Shown: positions 52,225 to 61,470 of the stretch, in pieces
Layout of the letters: each line of letters opens with the position of its first letter
Numbering within the stretch: position 1 is the first letter of the stretch
NCBI GenBank assembly: GCA_020636495.1
Contig: JACJXQ010000008.1
Coordinates: 1,550,001 to 1,614,000 of the forward strand
DNA: 64,000 bases
Direction of reading: 5' to 3'
From: Chitinophagales bacterium
GTDB lineage: Bacteria; Bacteroidota; Bacteroidia; Chitinophagales; Chitinophagaceae
Notes under the pieces: generated by a model
The model's database searches: none
Seen by the model: only the letters and a program-made list of their open reading frames with translations
Told to the model about the DNA's origin: nothing
Position numbers and translations under genes: made by a program

Positions 52225-54624
52225 ATGGTAATATCATATAATTGGTTATTGGACTATATGCAGGAGCCCGTAGCGTTGGGCGAATTGTCTGATATCCTGA
52301 CATCAATAGGATTGGAAGTAGAGGCACTGGAGCCTGCGGAAGTAGTGAAAGGCAGCCTGGAAGGGTTGGTTATCGGCGAAGTTTTGACTTGTGAAAAGCA
52401 CCCCGGAGCAGACAAACTGAAGGTGACAACGGTAAATATCGGGGGCGATGAACCCCTGCACATTGTGTGCGGGGCACCTAACGTTGCTGCCGGGCAAAAG
52501 GTGGTTGTGGCGCCCGTGGGCAGTACAGTTCACCCGACCAGTGGTGAATCTTTCCCTATAAAGAAAGCTAAAATACGTGGTGAAGCCAGCGAGGGTATGA
52601 TATGTGCAGAGGATGAGATAGGCCTGGGTACAGGCCATGATGGAATAATGATACTGCCTGCAGAGGCGCAGGTGGGCATGCTTGCCAAAGACTATTTCAA
52701 TATTCCGGCGGCAGATACAGCGATACATATCGGCTTAACGCCTAACCGCTCTGACGCAATGAGCCACATAGGCGTGGCTAAAGATGTGGCTGCATATCTA
52801 TCCTATCATAAGGGTAAGAAGTATGAAGTGAAGTTACCTGAAACTAAGCTTGAGTCGATTGGTAAAGCATCAGGCATTACGATAAATGTGCATAATACAG
52901 ATGCCTGTCCAAGGTATATGGGTATTGATGTAAAGGGTGTGAAAGTAGAACCTTCTCCGGACTGGCTGAAACAACGTTTACAGGCGATCGGCGTACGTTC
53001 TATCAATAACATTGTAGACATCACCAACTATGTGTTGCACGAATGGGGACAACCACTACACGCTTTTGATGCAGATAAGATAAAGGGAAATGCTGTCAAT
53101 GTTCAGTTTTTGCCTAAGGGTACAAAGTTTGTAACACTGGATGAGCAGGAACGCAAACTGAATGACAGCGACCTGATGATATGCGATGCCAGTGAAGGTA
53201 TGTGTATCGCAGGAGTGTTTGGTGGCGCGCACAGTGGCGTTACAGATGCTACAACCAACATCTTTATCGAGAGTGCTTACTTTGATCCTATGCATATACG
53301 CCGGACCTCCATGAGTTACGGGCTGCGTACGGATGCTGCTACTCATTTTGAGAAAGGAGTGGACATCAATAACCTGGAGCCTGCCTTGATACGTGCTGCA
53401 ACTATGATGGCAGAACTGGCAGGAGGAACCATAGCTTCGGATATTACAGATGTATATCCTCAGCCATTGGCACGGGTATCTGTTGATGTTACCTATACCT
53501 ATATTACTAAGCTGAGTGGTAAGGAATATGATAAAGAGGCGGTAAAAGGACTGATGACCTCGATGGGATTTGTGATTGAAAAAGAAAATGAAGAAGGTTT
53601 TACGGTTACCGTACCTACAAATAAAACAGATGTGAGCCAGCCTGCGGATATTGTTGAGGAGGTATTGAGAATGGACGGACTGGATAACATTCCGATACCG
53701 GATAAACTGAACATGAGTCTGACCCGTCCTATGGCGAACGACAGGGACGACAGGAACAAACTGGCGGATATTCTCTGTGGTATGGGCTTTAGTGAACTGG
53801 TAACCAACTCTATCGTGAACAGCAAATACTATCCTGAACAAGAAGGTATGGTGAAGATGCTGAACAGCCTGACCAGTGAACTGGATGTGTTGCGTCCTTC
53901 GATGCTGGAGAGCGGACTGGAAGTGATACAGTATAACTGCAACCGTAAGAACACGAACCTGGCTTTCTTTGAATTTGGCAAAATATATGGTACCAGTGAA
54001 AATGGTTACGCAGAGCAGCATCAACTGGCGCTATATGTAACGGGCAAAACCCACGTAGGAAGCTGGAACCAGAAAGAACAGGACGCAGATGTTTATTATG
54101 TGAAAGGGGTTGTGAACAATCTTGCTACCTATGCAGGAATAAAAAAGATAGCTGAGAACTATACCGATATCGGGCTGGTGTTGCAATGGAAGAAACAAAC
54201 ACTGGCAACTATAGAGGAAGTGAATAGTAGGAAATTACATGCATTTGACATCAAACAACCTGTATTTTTTGCAGCTATTAACTGGGACGTATGGATGCAG
54301 GCAGTAGCAGTAAGTAAGATAAAGTACACAGAAGTGCCTAAGTACCCGGCTGTACATCGCGACCTGGCGATAGTACTGGATAAAAATATCACTTACCAGC
54401 AGGTACAGCAAGCAACAAATAAACTGAATATCGCATCTTTGCAGGAGTATGGCTTATTTGACGTGTTTGAAAGTGAGAAACTGGGTGCAGGTAAAAAGTC
54501 ATATGCGTTGAATTATATTTTTCAGTTGCAAGACCGTACTTTAACAGATGAAGAGACTGATGGCCTGATGCAGCAATTGATAACAACATATAAAAAGGAG
54601 CTACAGGCACAAATCAGGGAGTAA
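52225..54624 (+). CDS. pheT: Phenylalanine--tRNA ligase, beta subunit
   Basis: PheT is the large subunit of the heterotetrameric enzyme that charges tRNA-Phe. The 799-residue protein has the usual domains: N-terminal (1-38), OB/tRNA-binding (about 39-155; VIGEVLTCEKHPGADKLKV), B3/4 editing domain (about 210-400), B5 (about 405-475), the catalytic-like core (about 480-690) and the ferredoxin-fold anticodon-binding domain (about 705-799; KYPAVHRDLAIVLDKNITYQQV). pheS is not in the window. The start MVISYNWLLDYMQEPV is standard. The coiled-coil gene starts at the last base of the stop codon. Confidence 0.97.
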   Translation: MVISYNWLLDYMQEPVALGELSDILTSIGLEVEALEPAEVVKGSLEGLVIGEVLTCEKHPGADKLKVTTVNIGGDEPLHIVCGAPNVAAGQKVVVAPVGSTVHPTSGESFPIKKAKIRGEASEGMICAEDEIGLGTGHDGIMILPAEAQVGMLAKDYFNIPAADTAIHIGLTPNRSDAMSHIGVAKDVAAYLSYHKGKKYEVKLPETKLESIGKASGITINVHNTDACPRYMGIDVKGVKVEPSPDWLKQRLQAIGVRSINNIVDITNYVLHEWGQPLHAFDADKIKGNAVNVQFLPKGTKFVTLDEQERKLNDSDLMICDASEGMCIAGVFGGAHSGVTDATTNIFIESAYFDPMHIRRTSMSYGLRTDAATHFEKGVDINNLEPALIRAATMMAELAGGTIASDITDVYPQPLARVSVDVTYTYITKLSGKEYDKEAVKGLMTSMGFVIEKENEEGFTVTVPTNKTDVSQPADIVEEVLRMDGLDNIPIPDKLNMSLTRPMANDRDDRNKLADILCGMGFSELVTNSIVNSKYYPEQEGMVKMLNSLTSELDVLRPSMLESGLEVIQYNCNRKNTNLAFFEFGKIYGTSENGYAEQHQLALYVTGKTHVGSWNQKEQDADVYYVKGVVNNLATYAGIKKIAENYTDIGLVLQWKKQTLATIEEVNSRKLHAFDIKQPVFFAAINWDVWMQAVAVSKIKYTEVPKYPAVHRDLAIVLDKNITYQQVQQATNKLNIASLQEYGLFDVFESEKLGAGKKSYALNYIFQLQDRTLTDEETDGLMQQLITTYKKELQAQIRE

Positions 54625-54899
54625 TGCAGGAACTGGCATTGTTACATACCAAACTGGAGAAGCTGCTGAAGAAATACACGGCTTTGCAGGCCGAACATAA
54701 CGACCTGCTACAGACTATGCGTGCACAAAACGAGACGTTGTTGGTATTGAACAAAAAAGTGGCCAGCCTGGAAGATGAACTGAATACAGCAAAAACAGCT
54801 GACGCAATAACTGCCAAAGAAGATAAGGCCGCCGTGAAAAAACAACTTAACACGTTGATAGGAGACATTGATAAACTACTGGCATCACTCAATGACTAA
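54624..54899 (+). CDS. Small coiled-coil protein downstream of pheT
   Basis: The 91-residue protein is almost entirely coiled coil (about 1-85; LHTKLEKLLKKYTALQAEH, VASLEDELNTAKTADAITAK). Its start overlaps the pheT stop (TAATG). In related bacteria a similar small coiled-coil protein, resembling ZapB, sits between pheT and zapA and may act in cell division. Here no zapA follows; instead the last 8 nt overlap the lipoprotein gene. Assignment to cell division is inferred from gene order alone. Confidence 0.7.
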   Translation: MQELALLHTKLEKLLKKYTALQAEHNDLLQTMRAQNETLLVLNKKVASLEDELNTAKTADAITAKEDKAAVKKQLNTLIGDIDKLLASLND

Positions 54900-55395
54900 G
54901 CCGAATAATATCTTACTCATATTGTTAATTATTGCGGGCACTTCAGTTGCAGGCTGCAATAAGAGTGGAGATGGCCGTAACCCCTGCCTGGTGCCCAGGC
55001 GGTATTTTCTGACCATGCAAACCTGCAATGCAGCTGATACAGGTAGTGCGGGTGTAGCAGTGAAGCTACCATCACCCCAAGTCGGGTATGTAGATACAGC
55101 TATCTGGTTTGCAGATGGGAAAGCTCCATCAAACAGTTTTACGGGGCCATTGTCGTCAGTTGCAGATAGTACCAGATGGTTCATTGCCCCGGATACGAAT
55201 TTCCCCGACGCAAAGGATACGATCGTTTTTTACTACCAGCGAGTACCTGTATTTTTGTCAACAGGGTGTGGCTATACCATGAAGTATTCGTTGCAATATT
55301 TATCTGTTACCAAAAATATTATTGACTCGGCCAGAGTAGAGGCCGCCGAAGTGAATGGTACCAAAGACGTGATCCATGTTAAAGTATTTTATTAG
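54892..55395 (+). CDS. DUF6452-like lipoprotein
   Basis: This 167-residue lipoprotein starts at the ATG overlapping the previous stop (ATGACTAA), giving the leader MTKPNNILLILLIIAGTSVAGC with Cys22. The mature part (LVPRRYFLTMQTCNAADT, DTAIWFADGKAPSNSF, YYQRVPVFLSTGCGYTMKYS) fits DUF6452-type lipoproteins, with two Cys that may pair. It overlaps the next gene by 20 nt. DUF6452 and DUF6048 genes are neighbours in many Bacteroidota, so the two are likely a functional pair of unknown role. Confidence 0.72.
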   Translation: MTKPNNILLILLIIAGTSVAGCNKSGDGRNPCLVPRRYFLTMQTCNAADTGSAGVAVKLPSPQVGYVDTAIWFADGKAPSNSFTGPLSSVADSTRWFIAPDTNFPDAKDTIVFYYQRVPVFLSTGCGYTMKYSLQYLSVTKNIIDSARVEAAEVNGTKDVIHVKVFY

Positions 55396-56086
55396 CATAT
55401 TATTACTGGGTTTTTGTCTTCACGCAGCGGCACAGGATGCTGATGAAAGTGATGAACAACGCAACGCTATTATAGATAGCGCACACCAGGTGCGTCTGGG
55501 TTTCGATGTTGGTAAATTGCTGTTCAACCAGTTGCAGAATGGCAAACAGAAAAAGACAGGCTATGAAATAGAGTTTGACTATTACCATCGTAAAGACATG
55601 TTCTTTGTGTTGGAAGGTGGTTGGGGTAACGGTTCATTAAACTATAGCGACCTGTCGTACAAAAGCAGCAATATATTTTTTCGTGGAGGTATTAATAAAA
55701 GTCTTTTGCCAAGGCTAAGACAGAACGACTGGGATATGGCTTTTATAGGTTTGCGATACGGTGTAGGTTTTATAGACCGCAGTGCAGCTGACTATTCTAT
55801 TACAGACAGCACATGGGGAGTTGTTTCAGGTACATTCCCTGCTACAAATCTCACTGCACACTGGATAGAGCTAACGGGCGGTGTGCGAGTAGAAATAATT
55901 AAGCAGGTATTTCTTGGTTGGAGTGTACGCGGTAAGTTCTTGTTGAACGGAAAGAAATTTACCGAGTTGCCACCATACTATATAGCCGGTTACGGCAGGG
56001 GCGAAAAAAACAGCATATTTGATTTTAACATTTACCTGGGCTATGCCCTGAGATGGGATAAAAAGGCAAAGCATATTAAACAATAA
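55376..56086 (+). CDS. DUF6048 outer-membrane-like protein
   Basis: The 236-residue protein has a signal peptide (about 1-19, ending HAAAQ), an acidic stretch (DADESDEQR) and a series of amphipathic strands ending YALRWDKKAKHIKQ, as in small outer-membrane beta-barrels. Motifs such as VRLGFDVGKLLFNQL, YEIEFDYYHRKDMFFVLEGG and FIGLRYGVGFID match DUF6048. It overlaps the upstream lipoprotein gene, and a terminator hairpin covers its stop codon. Confidence 0.75.
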   Translation: MLKYFISILLLGFCLHAAAQDADESDEQRNAIIDSAHQVRLGFDVGKLLFNQLQNGKQKKTGYEIEFDYYHRKDMFFVLEGGWGNGSLNYSDLSYKSSNIFFRGGINKSLLPRLRQNDWDMAFIGLRYGVGFIDRSAADYSITDSTWGVVSGTFPATNLTAHWIELTGGVRVEIIKQVFLGWSVRGKFLLNGKKFTELPPYYIAGYGRGEKNSIFDFNIYLGYALRWDKKAKHIKQ

Positions 56087-56096
56087 TATGCTTTTT
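56068..56096 (+). terminator. Terminator overlapping the DUF6048 stop codon
   Basis: AAAGCATATTA (56068-56078) pairs perfectly with TAATATGCTTT (56084-56094) around AACAA, followed by further T residues. It separates the DUF6048 gene from the convergent DUF937 gene. Confidence 0.75.
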
Positions 56097-56111
56097 GCCA
56101 ATAAGTACATT

Positions 56112-56612
56112 TTAACTGAACATCTTTGTGATGTCATTCAGGTCTACATCGCCGTCTTTGTCTTTATCCAATCCCAGCATACCTCCTACACTATTGATGG
56201 TATTTGATATACCGCCATTGCCTTGTAACGAAGACAAGATACCTGAAAGGCCGATGCTGTTATCGTTGGGGTCGTTAGCTTTCTTTGTCAGCGAATTGAT
56301 GACTTGGGGTATGAGTGACGCAGCAATGCCGGATGCAGCACCTTTGTCAATACCGAATTTCTGAGTAATGCTATCTATAAAATTTCCCGACAGTTGGTTG
56401 ACTATATTGCTGTCGCCTGCATTGTTGCCATTGCTGAACAGGCTACTTACCTGGTCCATGTTGCCGCTGTTCATCATGTTTTGCAAGCCCGAAAAAATGC
56501 TCGTGCCGGCTTCCTGCATCACGGCTTCGTTGTATTGATTAGGCACATTGTCGTTCTCTACTATTGAACTTTGTGCATTTTGTTGCACTATCTGCATCAA
56601 TTGATCTAACAT
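56112..56612 (-). CDS. DUF937 family protein
   Basis: This 166-residue, Gly/Asn/Ser-rich helical protein resembles DUF937 proteins (MLDQLMQIVQQNAQ at the start, FIDSITQKFGIDKGAASGIA and SLIPQVINSLTKKAND in the middle). Residues about 145-160 (LDKDKDGDVDLNDITKM) form a good EF-hand-type calcium loop, which is not part of the usual domain and may be a small addition. No signal peptide or membrane helix is seen, so it is probably cytoplasmic. Function unknown. Confidence 0.78.
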   Translation of the reverse strand: MLDQLMQIVQQNAQSSIVENDNVPNQYNEAVMQEAGTSIFSGLQNMMNSGNMDQVSSLFSNGNNAGDSNIVNQLSGNFIDSITQKFGIDKGAASGIAASLIPQVINSLTKKANDPNDNSIGLSGILSSLQGNGGISNTINSVGGMLGLDKDKDGDVDLNDITKMFS

Positions 56613-56677
56613 ATTTATGGATTTTGTTGCTGTAAAGTAGCAAAAATGCTGTTTAGCTGTTATGAATTAATGATTAA

Positions 56678-58060
56678 TTACAGCGTAGCAGTTGTAACAC
56701 CTGAGCGTTTTATCACTTCTTCCAGCTCTTTTTCGCGTTTTTGTATCCTAAACCGGGCAGGGGAGAAGGTCCAGGTAGTGCGTAGCTTGTTCAGTCTGTC
56801 TTTGGGAGGGAGGAAGATGATACGCCTGATCCAGTTGAGGGCAACGAAATGTTTGAAAGTACGCGAAAGTTTTACAAAGTACACAACTGTTGACTCGTTG
56901 CATTCGCTCAGCAGATTATCCAGTTCGTGAGGGTCGGTAAATGAAGATATACATAGTACGGTTCCCTGTTTCGGGTTGAAGTATTCCTGCAGGCTTTTGT
57001 CTTTGTGCCAGGAGCTGTTGCTGATGATCCTTGAGCTGCGTTCGGCATCGGTAAGGTGCTCCGGCAGGTTAAAGGATTGGTCGGGAATGTAGCGCATAGC
57101 CCATTCTTTTGCCGCTAATGTATCATACACAGTCCAGATGTTGTTTTTGTAATAGTTCAGCATCTCTTTCATGTAGCCATCCCCTATCCACTGTGTTTTT
57201 ACAGGTGCGTAAAAGGAAGCATAGAAATACAGGTGCGATGCAAATGGCTCAAACCGTTCAGGGATACGAACCACCAGTTCTCTGTTCTTTGCATATACCT
57301 TCCATACTATTCTGCGTACGTCATCACCCGCTTCAAAATCTTTATAGTTCAGGTATTCGCCTTCTACACGTCTCAGCTGGTCGATACGTACATCTGTATT
57401 CTCCGTTTTTTTAGGAGCTACATCTTTATCCTCCTTCTTGCGCAGAACAGGCGGCTGGTGAAACTGTCCTTTTACGGGTTGGTGCACAGCCAGCGAGAAC
57501 AAATGCAGCATATCATGAAAATAGATGAACCCACCTCTCAGTTCGTATTCTTTTATGTCAGGTAGCTCCATCCTGTTGCGTCCTGTTACGGCAACTGGCC
57601 AGATGCTGTTCTCTTTTCTTTTGTTGGATAGCAGGCTGAATTTATCCGTCATGTGATGGTCGTCGTAAAAAAGCCGCCCTTTAATAAAACCCAGCAAAGG
57701 ACGTTTAGCACTATACAGTAGTGCATCCATGTATAGCTTGTTCTTTTTACCTTCTGCTGTTTTGGTTACAAAGTTCAGTTCAAGCCTTGCCTTACCTTTT
57801 TTGTATAGCCACATGTAGTACAGCCAGCTAATGAGCGTACTCAGCACAGAAGCACAGATAAGCACGATGATGAACCAGAATACCATCTTGCCCATGAGCA
57901 TAATAAAGGGGCGGAAAGCCTCAGGATCTGTATCAGACGCAGGACTGTATAATAGCCTGTAACTGAAATAAGCTGCCACCACACAAAATAAAGTGTTGAT
58001 GGTAAACGGAAAGTATTGTGCGTAATACCTGAACAGCCATTTTGTTTTCTTCCAGGACAT
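56678..58060 (-). CDS. DUF58 domain membrane protein
   Basis: The 460-residue protein has two membrane helices near 18-35 and 55-78, with the rest cytoplasmic or periplasmic. The DUF58 core is at about 240-265 (YKDFEAGDDVRRIVWKVYAK, then ELVVRIPE), a motif shared with vWA-type proteins that work with MoxR ATPases. Upstream and downstream neighbours here are not MoxR or vWA genes, so the partner must be elsewhere or absent. The long C-terminal part has no recognised domain. It is transcribed alone. Confidence 0.8.
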   Translation of the reverse strand: MSWKKTKWLFRYYAQYFPFTINTLFCVVAAYFSYRLLYSPASDTDPEAFRPFIMLMGKMVFWFIIVLICASVLSTLISWLYYMWLYKKGKARLELNFVTKTAEGKKNKLYMDALLYSAKRPLLGFIKGRLFYDDHHMTDKFSLLSNKRKENSIWPVAVTGRNRMELPDIKEYELRGGFIYFHDMLHLFSLAVHQPVKGQFHQPPVLRKKEDKDVAPKKTENTDVRIDQLRRVEGEYLNYKDFEAGDDVRRIVWKVYAKNRELVVRIPERFEPFASHLYFYASFYAPVKTQWIGDGYMKEMLNYYKNNIWTVYDTLAAKEWAMRYIPDQSFNLPEHLTDAERSSRIISNSSWHKDKSLQEYFNPKQGTVLCISSFTDPHELDNLLSECNESTVVYFVKLSRTFKHFVALNWIRRIIFLPPKDRLNKLRTTWTFSPARFRIQKREKELEEVIKRSGVTTATL

Positions 58061-58177
58061 AGATTATTGTAAGAACGAAAAATAAGCAATTGTATATCAA
58101 TAATCTGTTAAAACAGCCTGAAATGTTGTTGGGTGAAACCATTGTGTATCGTACATTTATTCAAATAAACATATGTT

Positions 58178-58957
58178 ATGAAGAGATTTCTTGTTTTGCT
58201 CTGGTTGTTTTTAGGAAGTATTATTTCTTTTGCCCAGAATGCAGAAGCGGAAAAAGCCGCAAAAGAAATGATGAGCGGTGACGGTGCTGCTAAAATGATG
58301 GAAATGATGAGCAAGATGATGAGTGTGGAAACACGGTCGCGGTATAGTTTTCCTGTAAGCATGAAGATGGAGATAAACAGCTATGAGAAAGGCGCTAAGA
58401 AGGAGACCAGCAACATGGAATATTACATCAATGCTGAGCAACAAACACTGGCATTTATGGGTAAAGACAAGGTGAACAAAAACCAGGATATGACGGCAAT
58501 ATTTGATGCAAAAAATAACGCGGTTGTTATGGTTGCTGAAAAGGACAAATCTTACATAGCCATGAATACAAAGGCAATAGAAGACCTGGGACTGGATAAG
58601 ATGATGCAGGAGCGCGGAACTTACAGCAACGTGAAATGTAGTAAATCGGGAAAGACAAAAACAATAAAGGGTTACCCATGCGAAGAGTACGTGTGCGTAG
58701 ATGAAGATAACCATACTAAAACCGAAGCCTGGGTGACCAATAAGATGCAGGTTGATTTTGCCAAAGCATCAGGCAAAAGTCCGTGGGGGAAATATTTTCA
58801 TGGGTTAGATGGCATGACGGGTATGATCATGCAGGGTAAGTTCTATAAGAACAACCAGTTGGAGGGGAGTATGGAAGTGGTAGAGGTAAATGAAAAATCG
58901 GGCTATACCATCAATATGGGTAATTATACCAAGAAAGACCTGTATAATCAGCGTTAA
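58178..58957 (+). CDS. DUF4412 domain secreted protein
   Basis: This 259-residue protein has a signal peptide (about 1-20, ending SFAQN), a Met- and Glu-rich helical segment (about 30-50, AAKMMEMMSKMMSVE) and a DUF4412 beta-sandwich domain (about 60-250; YYINAEQQTLAFMG, GYPCEEYVCVDEDNHTK, TEAWVTNKMQVDF). The N-terminal Met-rich helix recalls a metal- or surface-contacting region, but this is speculative. No lipobox is present. Its stop shares TTAA with the convergent CvfB gene. Confidence 0.8.
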   Translation: MKRFLVLLWLFLGSIISFAQNAEAEKAAKEMMSGDGAAKMMEMMSKMMSVETRSRYSFPVSMKMEINSYEKGAKKETSNMEYYINAEQQTLAFMGKDKVNKNQDMTAIFDAKNNAVVMVAEKDKSYIAMNTKAIEDLGLDKMMQERGTYSNVKCSKSGKTKTIKGYPCEEYVCVDEDNHTKTEAWVTNKMQVDFAKASGKSPWGKYFHGLDGMTGMIMQGKFYKNNQLEGSMEVVEVNEKSGYTINMGNYTKKDLYNQR

Positions 58958-59787
58958 TCCGTTTCGAGCTTGATGCCTGTTTTTGTAAATGAGATCTTAC
59001 GCTGTTTGTAGAGTGAACCGGTGGCCATCTTAAATGCTTTTTTACTCATGCCAAAAAAATCGTAGATCTCTTCCGGGTCTGATTTATCATGATAAGGCAG
59101 GTACCCATTATGTTCGTCTAACAAGCGGAGAATTTTTTCTGTTTCGTCCTCAATACGTTGATACCCTTTTTTGCCTATAGCAACTGTTACTTTATTGTCT
59201 GGCAATATTGATTTTACATACCCTTTCAACTTGTCCCCGGTATTCAGTTCTTTAAAAACATCATTAAAGTGTACCAACCCTTCGTGCATGTTGTTAATGA
59301 TGACAGCATAGCCGATCTCAGTCTCCCTCCATACCAACAGGTCTACCTCATCGCCTTCTGCTACGGTCAGTTCTTCATTGCTGATGTGTTTTGAGATACG
59401 TTCGGTGGCAGCTACGCGTCCTGTCATTTCATCAACGTATATATATACAAGATATTTACCGCCTACCCTGATCGGGGACGATTGTTGAGATAATGGCAGG
59501 AAAAGGTCCTTCATCAGCCCCCAGTCAAGAAAGGCGCCTTGGTTATTCTTGTCTTTTACGCGCAGTGCTACAATATCGCCCACAACACCGTATGGTTTTT
59601 GAGAGGTAGCGATAGGGCGGCCTTCGTTGTCGTTATAAACGAATACCGTTATCTCATCCCCATCCTGCACACCCTCGGGCACAAAGCGGGTTGGCATAAG
59701 TATCTCCGTTCCGTCTCCATCCAGGTAGATGCCGAAGTCAACATGTTTCACAACCTTTAATGTATGATATATACCCGCCTGTACCAT
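58954..59787 (-). CDS. S1-like RNA-binding protein, CvfB family
   Basis: The 277-residue protein matches the CvfB family, which affects virulence gene expression in Staphylococcus and binds RNA. Three S1-like OB domains at about 1-65, 70-130 and 145-215 are visible (GIYHTLKVVKHVDFGIYLDG, VVGDIVALRVKDKNNQGAFL, LKGYVKSILPDNKVTVAIGK), and a winged-helix domain ends the chain (about 220-275). The third domain resembles the S1 motif best. The target RNA is unknown. The gene is single, convergent with the DUF4412 gene. Confidence 0.87.
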   Translation of the reverse strand: MVQAGIYHTLKVVKHVDFGIYLDGDGTEILMPTRFVPEGVQDGDEITVFVYNDNEGRPIATSQKPYGVVGDIVALRVKDKNNQGAFLDWGLMKDLFLPLSQQSSPIRVGGKYLVYIYVDEMTGRVAATERISKHISNEELTVAEGDEVDLLVWRETEIGYAVIINNMHEGLVHFNDVFKELNTGDKLKGYVKSILPDNKVTVAIGKKGYQRIEDETEKILRLLDEHNGYLPYHDKSDPEEIYDFFGMSKKAFKMATGSLYKQRKISFTKTGIKLETD

Positions 59788-59816
59788 TTGCCAATAGTTT
59801 AGTGTGCGAAGCTACT

Positions 59817-60212
59817 CTATTTTTTCATGGCCATGGTCAGCAGGAATACAGAATCTTCTACTGCCACCACGCTATGAGGTATTTTTTCATGTAGGGTTAC
59901 CATGTTTCCGGGTGTGAGCTTTTGCTCTTCGTTATTGGCTTTAAATATGATATGCCCCTCCAGCGCCTGTACGCTGATGACACCGTCTGCGGTATGTTCA
60001 GGCAGTTCGGTATTCATATGCAAACCTATCATCACAATACGCATATTGTCACTTTTGAACAATGTAATGGAGTTCCGTTTGTTGTTCAGCCATGCTTCTT
60101 CCGATTTTATCTGGCGGATGTAACCGTTCAGGTCAATATTTACAAGCGGGGCATCAATGGTACGCTCTCCTTCAGGTCTTTTCGGGGTGGCGTCATTTGT
60201 TTTATCTTCCAT
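59817..60212 (-). CDS. Small cupin-domain protein
   Basis: The 131-residue protein has a cupin fold from about 45 to 130: cupin motif 1 is HTADGVISVQALEGHIIF (about 73-90) and motif 2 is LTPGNMVTLHEKIPHSVVAV (about 98-117). The usual metal-binding His-X-His is only partly preserved (HTADG), so metal binding is uncertain. No signal peptide is seen. It lies 29 nt upstream of the CvfB gene on the same strand, so the two may be cotranscribed. Function is unknown. Confidence 0.78.
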   Translation of the reverse strand: MEDKTNDATPKRPEGERTIDAPLVNIDLNGYIRQIKSEEAWLNNKRNSITLFKSDNMRIVMIGLHMNTELPEHTADGVISVQALEGHIIFKANNEEQKLTPGNMVTLHEKIPHSVVAVEDSVFLLTMAMKK

Positions 60213-60307
60213 GATATTTGTATTTACTGTTGTTTAAAGGTACGAACCGTTACATCCTTATTCAACAGATACACATATTTGGTATATTGCAGTATAAATC
60301 TGGTTTT

Positions 60308-61393
60308 ATGAAAAAAGTATTACCCATTTTCTTACTGTGTGCAGGAATTGCAACCTGTGCCTGCGGACAAATTACTATTACATCAGGCGATATGCCGGTA
60401 TCCGGTGACACTTTGAGGTACAGCACAACCATTCCCGTAGGGTTTAACATAAACCTGAATGATACCGGTGCTAATAAGGTCTGGAATTTTGATACTATGA
60501 AACCCGTTACACAAGGATTGAATGAGTATAAGTTAGCACTGCAAGTAAATTTAGCCTATGTGACAATTTCTCCTACGGCTTATGGGTATAAAGTAGCCGA
60601 TACCTTTGGGGGGGCAGGCGGTGCTCCATTGCCGATCAGTGTTACTGAGGTATACACATTCTTCAATAAAAAAGGCACGGCACCTAATAACAGGTTCATT
60701 GCAGAGGGCTTTGGTGCCAAGATCAGTGGTGTGCCAATTCCTGCAACTTACAGCAATGAGGATGAGCTGTTTTTCTTTCCGCTGGAGTATGGCGATAAAG
60801 ATACTTCTGATTATTATCTGAATGTTCCGGTGCCTTCTGTAGGCAGAATGGTACAAACCGGTGACCGCAGAACACAGGTAGACGCATGGGGAACAATACA
60901 AACGCCTTATTTTACTACACCCAAAAGTTGTATCAGAGTACGCTCCGAAGTGAGTGGGACGGATAGCTTTATTATGAGCTCATTGCCTGTGCCTCCGATA
61001 GGTATCCCAAGACAGACGGTAGACTACTTCTGGCTTGTGCAGGGTGAACATTATCCCGCATTGTGGATAACTACGAATATGGTGGGTAGTACAGAAACTA
61101 TTTCTACGGTACGTTACAGGGATACATACAGAGGGCTTTCTGTAGGGGATGTGAAAACAAACACTATCAGTAAGCTGGACGTTTATCCTAATCCCGCTGA
61201 TAACAGGTTGCGTATTGATATACCTGCGGGTAACACTCATTTTATAGTTGAAGTGTTTGATCTGCAGGGTAAGCTGGTTCTTTCAGCGCAGGATAATAAT
61301 GATCTGGATATTACCAGGCTGACTCCGGGTAATTACTTCACCCGTGTAACTTTTGAGAATGGAATAGGTGTTGCACCTTTTGTAAAACAATAA
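60308..61393 (+). CDS. T9SS sorting-domain protein of unknown function
   Basis: This 361-residue secreted protein uses the ATG at 60308; an in-frame upstream start would add a 30-residue non-signal stretch. The signal peptide ends near CACGQ, and the mature part starts ITITSGDMPVSGDTLRYS. The middle (about 25-275) is a beta-rich region with no recognised domain. The last about 75 residues form the T9SS type A sorting domain (KLDVYPNPADNRLRIDIP, VEVFDLQGKLVLSA, LTPGNYFTRVTFENG). A long hairpin follows. Confidence 0.85.
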   Translation: MKKVLPIFLLCAGIATCACGQITITSGDMPVSGDTLRYSTTIPVGFNINLNDTGANKVWNFDTMKPVTQGLNEYKLALQVNLAYVTISPTAYGYKVADTFGGAGGAPLPISVTEVYTFFNKKGTAPNNRFIAEGFGAKISGVPIPATYSNEDELFFFPLEYGDKDTSDYYLNVPVPSVGRMVQTGDRRTQVDAWGTIQTPYFTTPKSCIRVRSEVSGTDSFIMSSLPVPPIGIPRQTVDYFWLVQGEHYPALWITTNMVGSTETISTVRYRDTYRGLSVGDVKTNTISKLDVYPNPADNRLRIDIPAGNTHFIVEVFDLQGKLVLSAQDNNDLDITRLTPGNYFTRVTFENGIGVAPFVKQ

Positions 61394-61410
61394 TTGAAGA
61401 AAAGTATAAA

Positions 61411-61446
61411 AACAAGAAAGGAGCCTTACGGGGCTCCTTTCTTGTT
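61411..61446. terminator. Bidirectional terminator
   Basis: A perfect 15-bp stem, AACAAGAAAGGAGCC (61411-61425) with GGCTCCTTTCTTGTT (61432-61446), has a 6-nt loop. It serves the T9SS gene on the plus strand and, with AAAA/TTTT flanks, the exported-protein gene on the minus strand. Confidence 0.85.
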
Positions 61447-61470
61447 AAATTATTACGAGAGAGACAAAAC

